64,000 nucleotides of DNA from Paraburkholderia nodosa (lineage in GTDB: Bacteria; Pseudomonadota; Gammaproteobacteria; Burkholderiales; Burkholderiaceae). Made by a program: the position numbers and the translations under genes. The stretch is from positions 351,104 through 415,103 of the forward strand of contig NZ_MCNV01000004.1 in NCBI RefSeq assembly GCF_001718195.1. The letters are read 5' to 3'. Each line of letters opens with the position of its first letter. Within the stretch, counting starts at the first letter, position 1. Below are positions 41,709-50,849 of the stretch, in pieces. A model generated the notes under the pieces. The model did not search any database. It saw only the letters and a program-made list of their open reading frames with translations, and was not told the origin of the DNA.

Positions 41709-42182
41709 TCACTCGTCGCGCACGCGCACCGGCAGCTCGGTTTTGTACTCCACGCGGCGCAGCGCCACGGAAGTGTGAATGTCACGCACGCCCTCGATCT
41801 TGGTGAGGCGCGTCATGACGAAACGCTCGATGCCCGCAATATCGCTCGCCACCACGCGCAGCATGTAGTCGAACGCGCCCGTCATCAAATAACACTCCAT
41901 CACCTCGTCGTAGTTCGAGATCGCGCGCTCGAACGCGGCTAGCCGTGTCTCGTTCTTCTTCTCGATTGCCACCGACACATAGGCGTTGACGGGAAAGCCC
42001 GCTTTCTCCTGATCGAGCAGCGTGACGTACTGCGTGATGACGCCGCGCTCTTCGAGCATACGGATGCGCCGGTAGAACGGTGAAAGCGAAAGCCCGAGCG
42101 ATTCCGCGAGGTCGGCGGACTTCACGTGCGCGTCGCGCTGCAGGGCGTGCAGGATGGCCACATCCACGCGGTCGAATTTCAT
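41709..42182 (-). CDS. Lrp/AsnC-family transcription regulator
   Basis: DNA-binding regulator of 157 residues. N-terminal helix-turn-helix (VDVAILHALQRDAHVKSADLAESLGLSLSPFYRRIRMLEERGVI) followed by the RAM/AsnC ligand domain (PVNAYVSVAIEKKN, YDEVMECYLMTGAFDYMLRVVASDI). It is divergent from the fused indolepyruvate oxidoreductase gene with a 140-bp gap between starts, and very probably regulates it in response to an amino acid. Confidence 0.93.
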   Translation of the reverse strand: MKFDRVDVAILHALQRDAHVKSADLAESLGLSLSPFYRRIRMLEERGVITQYVTLLDQEKAGFPVNAYVSVAIEKKNETRLAAFERAISNYDEVMECYLMTGAFDYMLRVVASDIAGIERFVMTRLTKIEGVRDIHTSVALRRVEYKTELPVRVRDE

Positions 42183-42322
42183 TGGCCAGCTTTCCCTGAA
42201 AAAGTTGAATTTGGGGCGAGTGTTGCTAATTGATGACCAAAATGTGGCTCAGTTTGGCACGAATCGCCGCTATTGGCTACCTAGAATCCGCTAATACCCA
42301 CAAGTCGAACAGCGGAGACACC

Positions 42323-45300
42323 ATGAACATGCGAGCCGTCGAGACCGATCGCCAGATCGATACGGACTATCGACTCGAAGACCGCTACCTGCGCGAGGAC
42401 GGCGCGGTCTTTCTCACCGGCACCCAGGCGCTCGTGCGCATCCTGATCGAACAGGCGCGCGCGGACCGCCTTGCCGGGCTGAAAACCGCGAGTCTCGTCT
42501 CCGGCTATCGCGGCTCGCCGCTCGGCGGATTCGATCAGGAACTGTGGCGCCAGAAGGCACTGCTCGCGGACTTCGACGTGCGCTTCGAGCCGGGCCTGAA
42601 CGAAGACCTCGGCGCGACCATGCTGTGGGGCGCGCAGCAACTCGACGCGTTTCCCGGCAAACGTGTGGAAGGCGTGTACTCGATGTGGTACGGCAAGGGG
42701 CCGGGCGTAGACCGCACCGGCGACGTGTTCCGCAATGCCAACATGCTCGGCACCGCGCGGCACGGCGGCGTGCTGGCGGTGGCCGGCGACGACCACGCGG
42801 CGCAGTCGTCGATGTTTCCGCACCAGACGGACCACGTCTTCGAAGGCGCGATGATGCCGATTCTCTTTCCGGCGTCGGTAGAGGAATACATCGAGTACGG
42901 GCTCACCGGCTATGCGCTGTCGCGTTTCAGCGGACTGTGGGTCGGTTTCAAGGCGATTACGGAGACGGTGGAAAGCGGCCGCTCGATGCGCGTGGGCCGC
43001 GACGTGCCGTTGCGTTTGCCCGCGGACATCGCCGTGCCGCCGCAGCGCGGCTTCAACTACGACCCGCAATTGCGCTGGCCGGCGGAGCGCGCCGAACTGG
43101 AGCGCCGCGTGCTCGAAGAGCGCCTGCCCGCCGCGCTCGCCTTCATGCGGGCGAATCCGCTCGACCGCGCGTTGCTGCGCCCCGCGCAGGCGCGCGTGGG
43201 CATCGTGACGGTGGGCAAGGCGCATGCGGACGTGCTGGCCGCGTTCGAGGCGCTGGGGCTCACGGCCGAGCGCCTCGAACAACTCGGTATCGGGCTTTAT
43301 AAGGTCGGCATGATCTGGCCGCTCGAAACGGAAGGGCTCAAGGCATTTGCGCGCGGCATGCAGGCGCTTTTCGTCGTAGAGGAAAAGCGCTCGTTCGTGG
43401 AGCGGCAGATCAAGGAAGCACTCTTCAACGTGCGGGCCGACGAGCGGCCGTCCGTGCACGGCAAGACGCTCGGCGAGCGCGAGCCGCTGCTGCCCGCCGC
43501 GATGGAGTTCGCACCCGAGCAGCTCGCGCACGCACTGCAGCGGTTTTTCCGGCACGTCGAAGTCGATGTGCCGTTCGTCGCTACCGGCGCAACCCATGCG
43601 CGTTCGGGCGCGCAGCGCGTGATCGCGCTCGCGCAAGCGCCGCAAGGCGAACCGCTCACCCGCAAGCCGTTCTTCTGCGCGGGCTGCCCGCACAATACGT
43701 CGACGCGTCTACCCGACGGCTCGCATGCCGCGGCCGGTATCGGCTGCCACATCATGGCGCTCGGCGAGGCGGGCAACACGGCGACGTTTTGCCAGATGGG
43801 CGGCGAAGGCGTGCAGTGGGTCGGGATGTCGACCTTCACGGACATGCCGCATCTGTTCGTGAATCTCGGCGACGGCACCTATCAGCACTCGGGCAGCCTG
43901 GCGATCCGCCAGGCCGTGGCGGCGCGCGCGAACGTCACTTACAAGATCCTCTTCAACGATGCGGTGGCGATGACCGGCGGCCAGCCCGCCGAGGGCGGCC
44001 TCACCGTGCATCGCGTGGTGGCGCAGGTCCGGGCCGAAGGCGTGAACGAAGTCGCCGTGGTGACCGACCGGCCCGAGCAGTACGCGGGCTCGCAGGCGTT
44101 GCCTGCGGGCGTGACGCTCTTGCACCGCGACGCGCTCGATACGCTGCAACGCCGCCTGCGCGAGCAGAAGGGCGTTTCGGTGATCGTCTACGACCAGACC
44201 TGCGCCGCCGAAAAGCGCCGCCGCCGCAAGCGCGGCAAGCTGATCGATCCGCCCACGCGTGTGGTGATCAATCCGGCCGTTTGCGAAGGCTGCGGCGACT
44301 GTTCCGTGCAGTCGAACTGCATCGCGATCGAGCCGCTCGAAACGGAGCTGGGCCGCAAGCGGGCCATCAATCAATCGAGCTGCAACAAGGACACCTCGTG
44401 CGTGAAGGGCTTTTGCCCGAGCTTCGTGACGGTGGAGGGCATGGAGCCGAAGCGCCCGGACGCCGCGCGCATTCAGCGCATCGAAGCGGAACTGCGCGCC
44501 ACGCTCGCACCGCCCGCGCACGTGCCGCAGGCGCTGGAGCAACACCTGCGCATGGTTGTGACGGGTGTGGGCGGCACGGGCGTCGTGACGATCGGTGCGA
44601 TCCTCGCCATGGCCGCGCACCTCGAAGGGCGCGGCGCCTCGACGCTCGACTTCACGGGCCTCGCGCAAAAGAACGGCGCGGTGTTGAGCCACGTGCAGAT
44701 CGCGCAGAGCCGCGGGCTCATCACCACCTCGCGTATCGGCGCGCATGCGGCCAACGTGCTGCTGGGCTGCGACGCCGTGGTGGCGGCATCGTCGGGCGCG
44801 CTCTCGCGCCTGCCGGGCAGCGGCGCGCGCGCGATCGTGAACGAGCGCATCAACGCGACCGCCGACTTCGTGCGCGATGGCGACCTGCCCGTGAGCAAAG
44901 CCGTGCATCAGGCGGCGATCGAGAGCGCGATGGGCGCGGACGGCACGGTGTTCTGGGACTGCACGGCGGCGGCAGAAGCGATTTTCGGCGACGCCATCGC
45001 TTCGAACATGATGATGGTGGGCTACGCGTACCAGTCGGGGCTCGTGCCGCTTAGCGAAGCATCGATCCTGCAGGCAATCGGGCTCAATGGCGCGGCCGTG
45101 AAGATGAATGAACGCGCGTTCCTTTGGGGTCGTTTGATCGCACAGGACGCTCGCGCGCTCGAACGCGTGACGGGAGCGGACATAGCGGTCGCTGACACGC
45201 CGTTCGATCTCGCTCGCTTCGTGGCCGAGCGCGAGCACGATCTCACGCTGTACCAGAACGCCGCCTATGCGAAGCGCTATCGCGCGCTGGTCGATGCCGT

Positions 45301-45853
45301 CGCGCAGGCAGAGCGCGCGATCGAAGGGGCGAGCGGTGCGCTTGCGCAAGCGGCGGCACGCCAATACTTCAAGGTGCTCGCCTACAAGGACGAGTACGAG
45401 GTTGCGCGCCTGCACACCGATGGCGGCTTCGGCGCGTACCTGTCCGCGTTGTTCGATGGCACGGCGGCCAGGAAGACGTTCCACATGGCGCCGCCGCTCC
45501 TCACGCGCTGCGATGCGCAAACCGGGCGCCGCAACAAGATCGCGCTGCGCGGCGTGTGGGCCGAGCCGCTGCTGCGCGTACTCAAGCACGGCAAGGCGCT
45601 GCGCGGCACGGCGCTCGATCCGTTCGCACGGCAGCGCGACCGCGTGATCGAGCGCGCGATGATCGCCGAATTCGAGGAAGACGTGCGCCTCGTGCTCGGC
45701 AAACTGACGCAGCAGACGCTGGCGGCAGCCGTCGGCCTGCTTGGCGTGCCGGGTGCGGTGCGAGGCTTCGGTATCGTCAAGGAGCGCAATTACGAGCGTT
45801 CGCGCGGCGTGCGCGAAAAGTATCGCGCGGAACTGGCTGGCGAGACGGTTTGA
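42323..45853 (+). CDS. Fused indolepyruvate:ferredoxin oxidoreductase family protein
   Basis: Large thiamine-pyrophosphate enzyme of 1176 residues that oxidatively decarboxylates arylpyruvates to aryl-acyl-CoA with reduced ferredoxin. An N-terminal pyruvate-ferredoxin-like domain (SGYRGSPLGGFDQELWRQKA) is followed by the TPP-binding domain (FCAGCPHNTSTR and LGDGTYQHSGSLAIRQAVAA), a Cys-rich iron-sulfur segment (VCEGCGDCSVQSNC, DTSCVKGFCPS), then a gamma-type domain (VTGVGGTGVVTIGAILAMAA). IorA and IorB functions are fused in one chain. The ATG at 42323 has GGAG 6 nt upstream. Upstream Lrp suggests induction by aromatic amino acids. Confidence 0.93.
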   Translation: MNMRAVETDRQIDTDYRLEDRYLREDGAVFLTGTQALVRILIEQARADRLAGLKTASLVSGYRGSPLGGFDQELWRQKALLADFDVRFEPGLNEDLGATMLWGAQQLDAFPGKRVEGVYSMWYGKGPGVDRTGDVFRNANMLGTARHGGVLAVAGDDHAAQSSMFPHQTDHVFEGAMMPILFPASVEEYIEYGLTGYALSRFSGLWVGFKAITETVESGRSMRVGRDVPLRLPADIAVPPQRGFNYDPQLRWPAERAELERRVLEERLPAALAFMRANPLDRALLRPAQARVGIVTVGKAHADVLAAFEALGLTAERLEQLGIGLYKVGMIWPLETEGLKAFARGMQALFVVEEKRSFVERQIKEALFNVRADERPSVHGKTLGEREPLLPAAMEFAPEQLAHALQRFFRHVEVDVPFVATGATHARSGAQRVIALAQAPQGEPLTRKPFFCAGCPHNTSTRLPDGSHAAAGIGCHIMALGEAGNTATFCQMGGEGVQWVGMSTFTDMPHLFVNLGDGTYQHSGSLAIRQAVAARANVTYKILFNDAVAMTGGQPAEGGLTVHRVVAQVRAEGVNEVAVVTDRPEQYAGSQALPAGVTLLHRDALDTLQRRLREQKGVSVIVYDQTCAAEKRRRRKRGKLIDPPTRVVINPAVCEGCGDCSVQSNCIAIEPLETELGRKRAINQSSCNKDTSCVKGFCPSFVTVEGMEPKRPDAARIQRIEAELRATLAPPAHVPQALEQHLRMVVTGVGGTGVVTIGAILAMAAHLEGRGASTLDFTGLAQKNGAVLSHVQIAQSRGLITTSRIGAHAANVLLGCDAVVAASSGALSRLPGSGARAIVNERINATADFVRDGDLPVSKAVHQAAIESAMGADGTVFWDCTAAAEAIFGDAIASNMMMVGYAYQSGLVPLSEASILQAIGLNGAAVKMNERAFLWGRLIAQDARALERVTGADIAVADTPFDLARFVAEREHDLTLYQNAAYAKRYRALVDAVAQAERAIEGASGALAQAAARQYFKVLAYKDEYEVARLHTDGGFGAYLSALFDGTAARKTFHMAPPLLTRCDAQTGRRNKIALRGVWAEPLLRVLKHGKALRGTALDPFARQRDRVIERAMIAEFEEDVRLVLGKLTQQTLAAAVGLLGVPGAVRGFGIVKERNYERSRGVREKYRAELAGETV

Positions 45854-45894
45854 AAGATCGGATAACGAATCGATAACCAACGGAGAAGACGCAA

Positions 45895-46662
45895 ATGGTT
45901 GTGCAGGACAAGACGTTTTTCATCACGGGCGGTGGTTCCGGACTCGGCGCGGCGGTGGGCCGACATCTGCTCGAACGCGGCGCGAATATTGTGTTCGGCG
46001 ATATCGACGTAGCCCGTGCGCGTGACGCGGCGGCGCTCGGCGGCGAGCATGCACTGGCCGTCGAGGTAGATGTGACGCTGGCGGCAAGCGTCGAGGCGGC
46101 GATCGCGCTTGCCACCCAGCGCTTCGGTGCGCTGCATGGCGTGGTCAACTGCGCGGGAATCGCGCCGGCGCAGCGCATCGTCGGAAAAGAAGGCGCGCAT
46201 TCGCTCGATCTGTTCGCGAAGATCGTGAGCGTCAACCTCATCGGCACCTTCAACGTGATGCGCCTCGCCGCCGTGGCGATGGCGAACAATACGCCGGATG
46301 CCGGCGGCGAGCGCGGCGTGATCGTCAATACGGCTTCGGTAGCCGCGTACGATGGCCAGATCGGGCAGTCGGCCTATGCGGCTTCGAAGGGTGGTGTCGT
46401 TTCACTCACGTTGCCGGCGGCGCGCGAACTGGCGCGCAACGGTATTCGCGTGGTGACCGTCGCCCCCGGCATCTTCGAAACGCCGATGCTGCTCGCCATG
46501 CCCGCCGAAGTGCAGCAGGCGCTGGGCGCGGGCGTGCCGTTTCCGCAGCGTCTTGGCCAGCCCGCGGAGTTCGCGGCGCTCGTCGAGCATATCGTCGGCA
46601 ACCGCTATCTGAACGGCGAGGTGATCCGGCTCGATGGCGCGTTGCGCATGGCGCCGCGCTGA
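45895..46662 (+). CDS. Short-chain dehydrogenase/reductase (3-hydroxyacyl-CoA dehydrogenase type)
   Basis: NAD-dependent classical SDR of 255 residues. TGGGSGLGAAVGRHLLERG at 11-29 is the nucleotide fold, VNCAGIAPAQ the NAG motif, and NTASVAAYDGQIGQSAYAASKGGV carries the Ser, Tyr and Lys catalytic set. The sequence resembles type II 3-hydroxyacyl-CoA dehydrogenases. It follows the oxidoreductase gene by 41 nt with a GGAG site, so it may reduce or oxidise a product of that pathway. Confidence 0.9.
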   Translation: MVVQDKTFFITGGGSGLGAAVGRHLLERGANIVFGDIDVARARDAAALGGEHALAVEVDVTLAASVEAAIALATQRFGALHGVVNCAGIAPAQRIVGKEGAHSLDLFAKIVSVNLIGTFNVMRLAAVAMANNTPDAGGERGVIVNTASVAAYDGQIGQSAYAASKGGVVSLTLPAARELARNGIRVVTVAPGIFETPMLLAMPAEVQQALGAGVPFPQRLGQPAEFAALVEHIVGNRYLNGEVIRLDGALRMAPR

Positions 46663-46754
46663 TACCCGGTTTGTGTGGGGCCGGCCGCTGCGGGCACGTT
46701 TAAGACCACGTATCGTAGAATCGGAACCATCGACTCACGATATTCGAAAAGCAC

Positions 46755-47660
46755 ATGGCCAAGGACGTGACCTTGCGGCAGTTCCGCTACTTCGTGGCGG
46801 CGGCGCAGAACGGGCAGTTTTCGATGGCGGCGGCGTCCGAGCATGTCTCGCAGTCGGCGATCACCAACGCGGTGCTCGCGCTCGAGGAGGCGCTCGGCAC
46901 GCGGCTCTTCGTGCGCTTGCCCCAGGGCGTGGAACTGACGCCAGACGGGCAGGACTTCCTCAATCACGCGCGCCACGTGCTGGAGTCGGTGCGCGACGCA
47001 CTGCATAAGGCGCCGTTTCGCGCGCACAGCTTGCGCGGCACGGTGCGCATGGCCGCCTCCTATACGCTGCTCGGCTACTTCCTGCCAGAACTGCTCGCGC
47101 GGTTTCGGGCGACCTATCCCGAGATCGAGATCGATCTGCACGATCTGGACCGGCCGGCCATCGAGGAGGCGGTGCTCGCGGGCAAAGTCGACCTTGGCGT
47201 GGCGTTGCTCTCCAATGTGGAGCGGCGCGCGCGCTTCGGTCACCACTTGCTGATGCGTTCGCGCCGCCAGTTGTGGGCCGCGCCGACGCATCCGCTCGCG
47301 CAGATGGGCACCGTCACGCTGCGCGACATCGCGCGTTACCCCTATATCCAGCTCACGGTGGACGAGGGCGAGGCCTCGACGCTGCGCTACTGGAAAAAGA
47401 GGCGCGTTGCGCCGAATATCGCGTTTCGCACGAGTTCGATGGAGGCGCTGCGCGGGCTCGTGGCGCATGGCTTCGGCGTGACGATACTCTCGGACATGGT
47501 GTTCAGGCCGTGGTCGCTGGAGGGCAAGCGCATCGACGCTTGCGCCATCGAGGATGCCATTCCGCAGATGGAAGCGGGCATGTTGTGGCATCCTGGTGCC
47601 GTGCTCAGCGATCCGGCGCGAGCGATGCAGCAGTTTTTGATTCACGCTTGCGGGAATTGA
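46755..47660 (+). CDS. LysR-family transcriptional regulator
   Basis: LysR regulator of 301 residues. The N-terminal winged helix (LRQFRYFVAAAQNGQFSMAAASEHVSQSAITNAVLALEEALGTRLFVRLPQGVELTPDG) is followed by the inducer-binding domain. ATG 46755. It lies between the SDR and the antiporter genes on the same strand, so its target is unclear. Confidence 0.93.
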   Translation: MAKDVTLRQFRYFVAAAQNGQFSMAAASEHVSQSAITNAVLALEEALGTRLFVRLPQGVELTPDGQDFLNHARHVLESVRDALHKAPFRAHSLRGTVRMAASYTLLGYFLPELLARFRATYPEIEIDLHDLDRPAIEEAVLAGKVDLGVALLSNVERRARFGHHLLMRSRRQLWAAPTHPLAQMGTVTLRDIARYPYIQLTVDEGEASTLRYWKKRRVAPNIAFRTSSMEALRGLVAHGFGVTILSDMVFRPWSLEGKRIDACAIEDAIPQMEAGMLWHPGAVLSDPARAMQQFLIHACGN

Positions 47661-47715
47661 AGGGGGCGGCCGCGCTCCTGCACTCACCGTACCTGGGTAA
47701 AAACAAGGAAGCGTC

Positions 47716-49302
47716 ATGTCGGCTGTGTCGGCGTTCAAGCTCGTGCTCCTTTCGCTCATCGCCATCATCGCGCTCGAGTTGCTCGCCAAACGCCTGCGCC
47801 TGCCGCCCGCTGCCGCGCTGCTGGTCGGCGGCGCCGCCATGGCCTTCGCGCCCGGCCTGCCGCCCGTGGTGATAGACCCGGACCTCGTCCTCATCGTGTT
47901 TCTGCCGCCCTTGCTCATGGACGGCGCTTACTTCTTCGTCTGGTCCGACTTCAAGCGTCACCTCGCGCCCATCCTGCTCTTCGCCATCGGCGCGGTGGCA
48001 TTCACGACGTGGGCCGTTGGCGTGGTCGCGCATTGGGCCGTTCCGTCACTGCCTTGGGCCGCATGTTTCGCACTGGGCGCGGTGGTCTCGCCGCCCGATG
48101 CGGTCGCCGCGAAAGCCGTGCTCGAGCGGCTCGCGCTGCCGCGCCGGCTGATGGTGCTGCTCGAAGGCGAGAGCCTGCTCAACGACGCCGCCGGTCTCGT
48201 GCTGTTTCGCTTCGCCGTCGCGGCGGCATTGACGGGCGTATTCAGCGAGCCGAATGCGGCGCTCAGTTTCGTCGGGCTCGCGCTGGGCGGCATTGTGGTC
48301 GGCGCTGTCGTGGGCTATGTCGTCGTGTGCCTGCTGCGTCAGCTCCAGGACGAGTATCTGATCATCACCGCCTCCGTGCTGGCAGGCTGGATCGCCTATA
48401 TCGCGGGGGACATGCTGGGCGTTTCGAGTGTGATCGCCACGGTCACGTGCGGCATGCAGCTAGGCTGGCATCAGCACGAAATCTTTTCGGCCACGGTGCG
48501 CAGCCGCGGCACGGCGTTCTGGCAGGTCATGGTCTTCGTGCTCGAGGCGCTGGTATTCGTGCTGATCGGCCTCTCGCTGCGTGGGGTCATGCTGCGCCTC
48601 GGCGGGACGGGCAATGCTGTCGCGCTGCTCGGTCCCGCTGCAATGGCCGTCGTGCTCGCCGTTGTCGTCTCGCGCTGCGTGTGGACGTATGGCATCGAGA
48701 TCGTCAGGACCGCGCTGCACCGGATGTTACCGACCCGCGTGAAAGCGGCGGACTTTCGAGGCGCAACGGTGGTGAGCTGGGCCGGCATGCGCGGCGTGGT
48801 CACGCTGGCCATTGCGCTTGCGCTGCCGGAAGCGATGCCGGGCCGCGATCTCATTCTCTTCGCCGCATTCGCCGTCATTCTGTTCACGGTGCTGTTGCAA
48901 GGCACGACCATCGGGCCGCTCATCAAGCTGATCAGGCCTGCGAACGATATGGAAGGGGAGGAACCCTACCTCAACGAGCCGCAGGCATGGGCGCGCCTCG
49001 AAGCCGCCCAGCTAGCGGCAATCACGCCGCTCGTCCATGGTCCGGACGGCAGCGTGATCCACCCGCGGCTGCTGGAGCAGTACACGTATCGTGCGAACCT
49101 CACGCGCAATTTTGCAAACGCCGAGAGCTATCCGCAGGAAATGCGCACCTCGCACTACGATGTCGTGCTGGCCGCCGTGGAGGCTGGACGCGCGGAGCTG
49201 TTGAAGCTGCACCGTGCCGGCCTGATCCACGACGAACTACTGCGCGTGCTCGAACGCGATCTCGATCTGGAGGAGCTTTCGGCGCGGCATGGGAGGGGGT
49301 GA
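47716..49302 (+). CDS. Na+/H+ antiporter of the CPA1 family
   Basis: Cation/proton exchanger of 528 residues in the inner membrane. About 12 helices; FALGAVVSPPDAVAAKAVLERL holds the conserved DA pair and LLEGESLLNDAAGLVLFRFA the ND motif essential for CPA1 exchange. A cytoplasmic tail of about 120 residues follows (EEPYLNEPQAWARLEAAQ onward). Its end converges with the MmgE/PrpD gene 18 nt away. Confidence 0.93.
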   Translation: MSAVSAFKLVLLSLIAIIALELLAKRLRLPPAAALLVGGAAMAFAPGLPPVVIDPDLVLIVFLPPLLMDGAYFFVWSDFKRHLAPILLFAIGAVAFTTWAVGVVAHWAVPSLPWAACFALGAVVSPPDAVAAKAVLERLALPRRLMVLLEGESLLNDAAGLVLFRFAVAAALTGVFSEPNAALSFVGLALGGIVVGAVVGYVVVCLLRQLQDEYLIITASVLAGWIAYIAGDMLGVSSVIATVTCGMQLGWHQHEIFSATVRSRGTAFWQVMVFVLEALVFVLIGLSLRGVMLRLGGTGNAVALLGPAAMAVVLAVVVSRCVWTYGIEIVRTALHRMLPTRVKAADFRGATVVSWAGMRGVVTLAIALALPEAMPGRDLILFAAFAVILFTVLLQGTTIGPLIKLIRPANDMEGEEPYLNEPQAWARLEAAQLAAITPLVHGPDGSVIHPRLLEQYTYRANLTRNFANAESYPQEMRTSHYDVVLAAVEAGRAELLKLHRAGLIHDELLRVLERDLDLEELSARHGRG

Positions 49303-49320
49303 TGCTTCCCCTCGCGTTCT

Positions 49321-50805
49321 TCAGGCGTGCACGACGAGTGGCGCAAACAGGTGCGAGAGGTCGCGCTGCTCGTCGAGACTCCAGAGAAAACCTAGCGCAT
49401 CGTCGGCGCGCGCCTTGCCGATCACTGGCGCCGCGTTCTTGCGGAACTTCACCTCGAAGTCGCCGCGCTGCATCGGCCGCGTGGCGAAGCCCGGAATGTC
49501 GTCCACGCGTTTCGACACGGTTTGTCCGTCCGTGAGCGTGGCGCTTACGATGGTCGCGTAATATTTCGGATAGAGCCGGGTCAGTTCGGGATCCTCTACA
49601 ACCTTGATCTTCTGCATGAAGGCGCGGATCTTCGGGTCATGGAGCGCTTCGGTGCGATAGCTCGCCAGGCTGATATCGCCGTCGAACATGGCGCGCGCGG
49701 TCACGTAGGGCAGGCTGTGATCGGCAGTCTCGCTCGTTTCGGGGGCCCATTTCTGCGGGTCCATGCCTGCCGAGAAGTAGCCTTCGTGCGAGGTGCGAAT
49801 CTCCATGCTGACGATACGATCGAGGTCGCCCACCTGTTTCGCCACGTCGATGCCGGCAGCAATCGCCGTTTGCGTGAGCGCCTGCGCAGGGTAGAACTTC
49901 ACGGCACAGTCGTTGATGCGAAACGGCCGGCCTTTGCCGCCGAAGCTCGCCGTGTCGATGCTGAATGGGCCGGATACCTGCTTGAACAGCCCTGCGTTGC
50001 CCTCGAAGATCGGCGCGGGGCCCGTGAGTCCGTCGCGCGCGAGGGCGGCCGAGAACACCGCGTTGCGTGCGGCGTCGGCATCGGCGAGACCCTTCCAGTT
50101 CGACATGGTCTGCACACGCGTCTGGTTCAGCGCGAGGTGGCCGTTGAGCGCGAGGTTGACCGCTTCGGCCAGTTGCCGCTCGTCGAGCTTCATGAGCTTG
50201 CCCGCCGCGAGCGCGGCCGCGGGCAGGCTGAAGACGGGGTGATCCCAGCCGCGCGAACTGATCGAAGCGGCGTCCATGAGGCGGCAATCGATCTCGTAGG
50301 CGAGGGCGATGGCGACGATCAGATCGCGGCCATTCGCACTTTCGGCCTCGGCCTGGGCGAGACATGCGGCGATGTTGTCGCTCGGGTGGCCGATTTCCTT
50401 GCCCGCATAGACGTCGTTGAGGTCGTAATAGCGGATGGCCGCACCGTTCGCGAAGGTCGCGAGGTCGGGCGACGTGCGCCGCTGCGTGCCGAGCACGGTT
50501 GCGCCCCGGCCGTCGCCGCTCGCGTAGTTGAGCGCAACCTGGCGCGCGATGCCCACGGGTTTCTCGCCGAGCGCGGCGATGCCGCAGCCCAGCGCGTCGG
50601 CGGAGTGGGTCTTGACCGCCTCGATCGTACCGGCATCGAGATCGTCGTAGTCAAGCGCGGCGGCGTAAGCCGCAAGCCGCTGCGCGATCGTGGCCGAAGC
50701 CGATGCGGAAGCGACCTTCTGAGCGCGCGCCGCGCCGATGCCGCCGAATGTGCCCGCGCCCGCGGCGAGCGCCGTGAGCGACGCCATGAATGCACGCCGT
50801 TGCAT
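49321..50805 (-). CDS. MmgE/PrpD family protein with twin-arginine signal
   Basis: Protein of 494 residues of the MmgE/PrpD family, which includes 2-methylcitrate dehydratase and cis-aconitate decarboxylase. N-terminal QRRAFMASLTALAAGAG with a later AARAQ cleavage site is a twin-arginine signal, unusual for a family that is mostly cytoplasmic. The core is recognisable: FANGAAIRYYDLNDVYAG, EIGHPSDNIAACLAQA, AEAVNLALNGHLALNQTR and KFYPAQALTQTAIAA. Last gene of the catabolic operon, 44 nt after the AtoE-type gene. Substrate uncertain; a tricarboxylate-like acid is a reasonable guess. Confidence 0.88.
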   Translation of the reverse strand: MQRRAFMASLTALAAGAGTFGGIGAARAQKVASASASATIAQRLAAYAAALDYDDLDAGTIEAVKTHSADALGCGIAALGEKPVGIARQVALNYASGDGRGATVLGTQRRTSPDLATFANGAAIRYYDLNDVYAGKEIGHPSDNIAACLAQAEAESANGRDLIVAIALAYEIDCRLMDAASISSRGWDHPVFSLPAAALAAGKLMKLDERQLAEAVNLALNGHLALNQTRVQTMSNWKGLADADAARNAVFSAALARDGLTGPAPIFEGNAGLFKQVSGPFSIDTASFGGKGRPFRINDCAVKFYPAQALTQTAIAAGIDVAKQVGDLDRIVSMEIRTSHEGYFSAGMDPQKWAPETSETADHSLPYVTARAMFDGDISLASYRTEALHDPKIRAFMQKIKVVEDPELTRLYPKYYATIVSATLTDGQTVSKRVDDIPGFATRPMQRGDFEVKFRKNAAPVIGKARADDALGFLWSLDEQRDLSHLFAPLVVHA

Positions 50806-50849
50806 GCGGTGTCTCCTTGTTCTTTGTTCGTTTCAGGGAAGAATGCGCA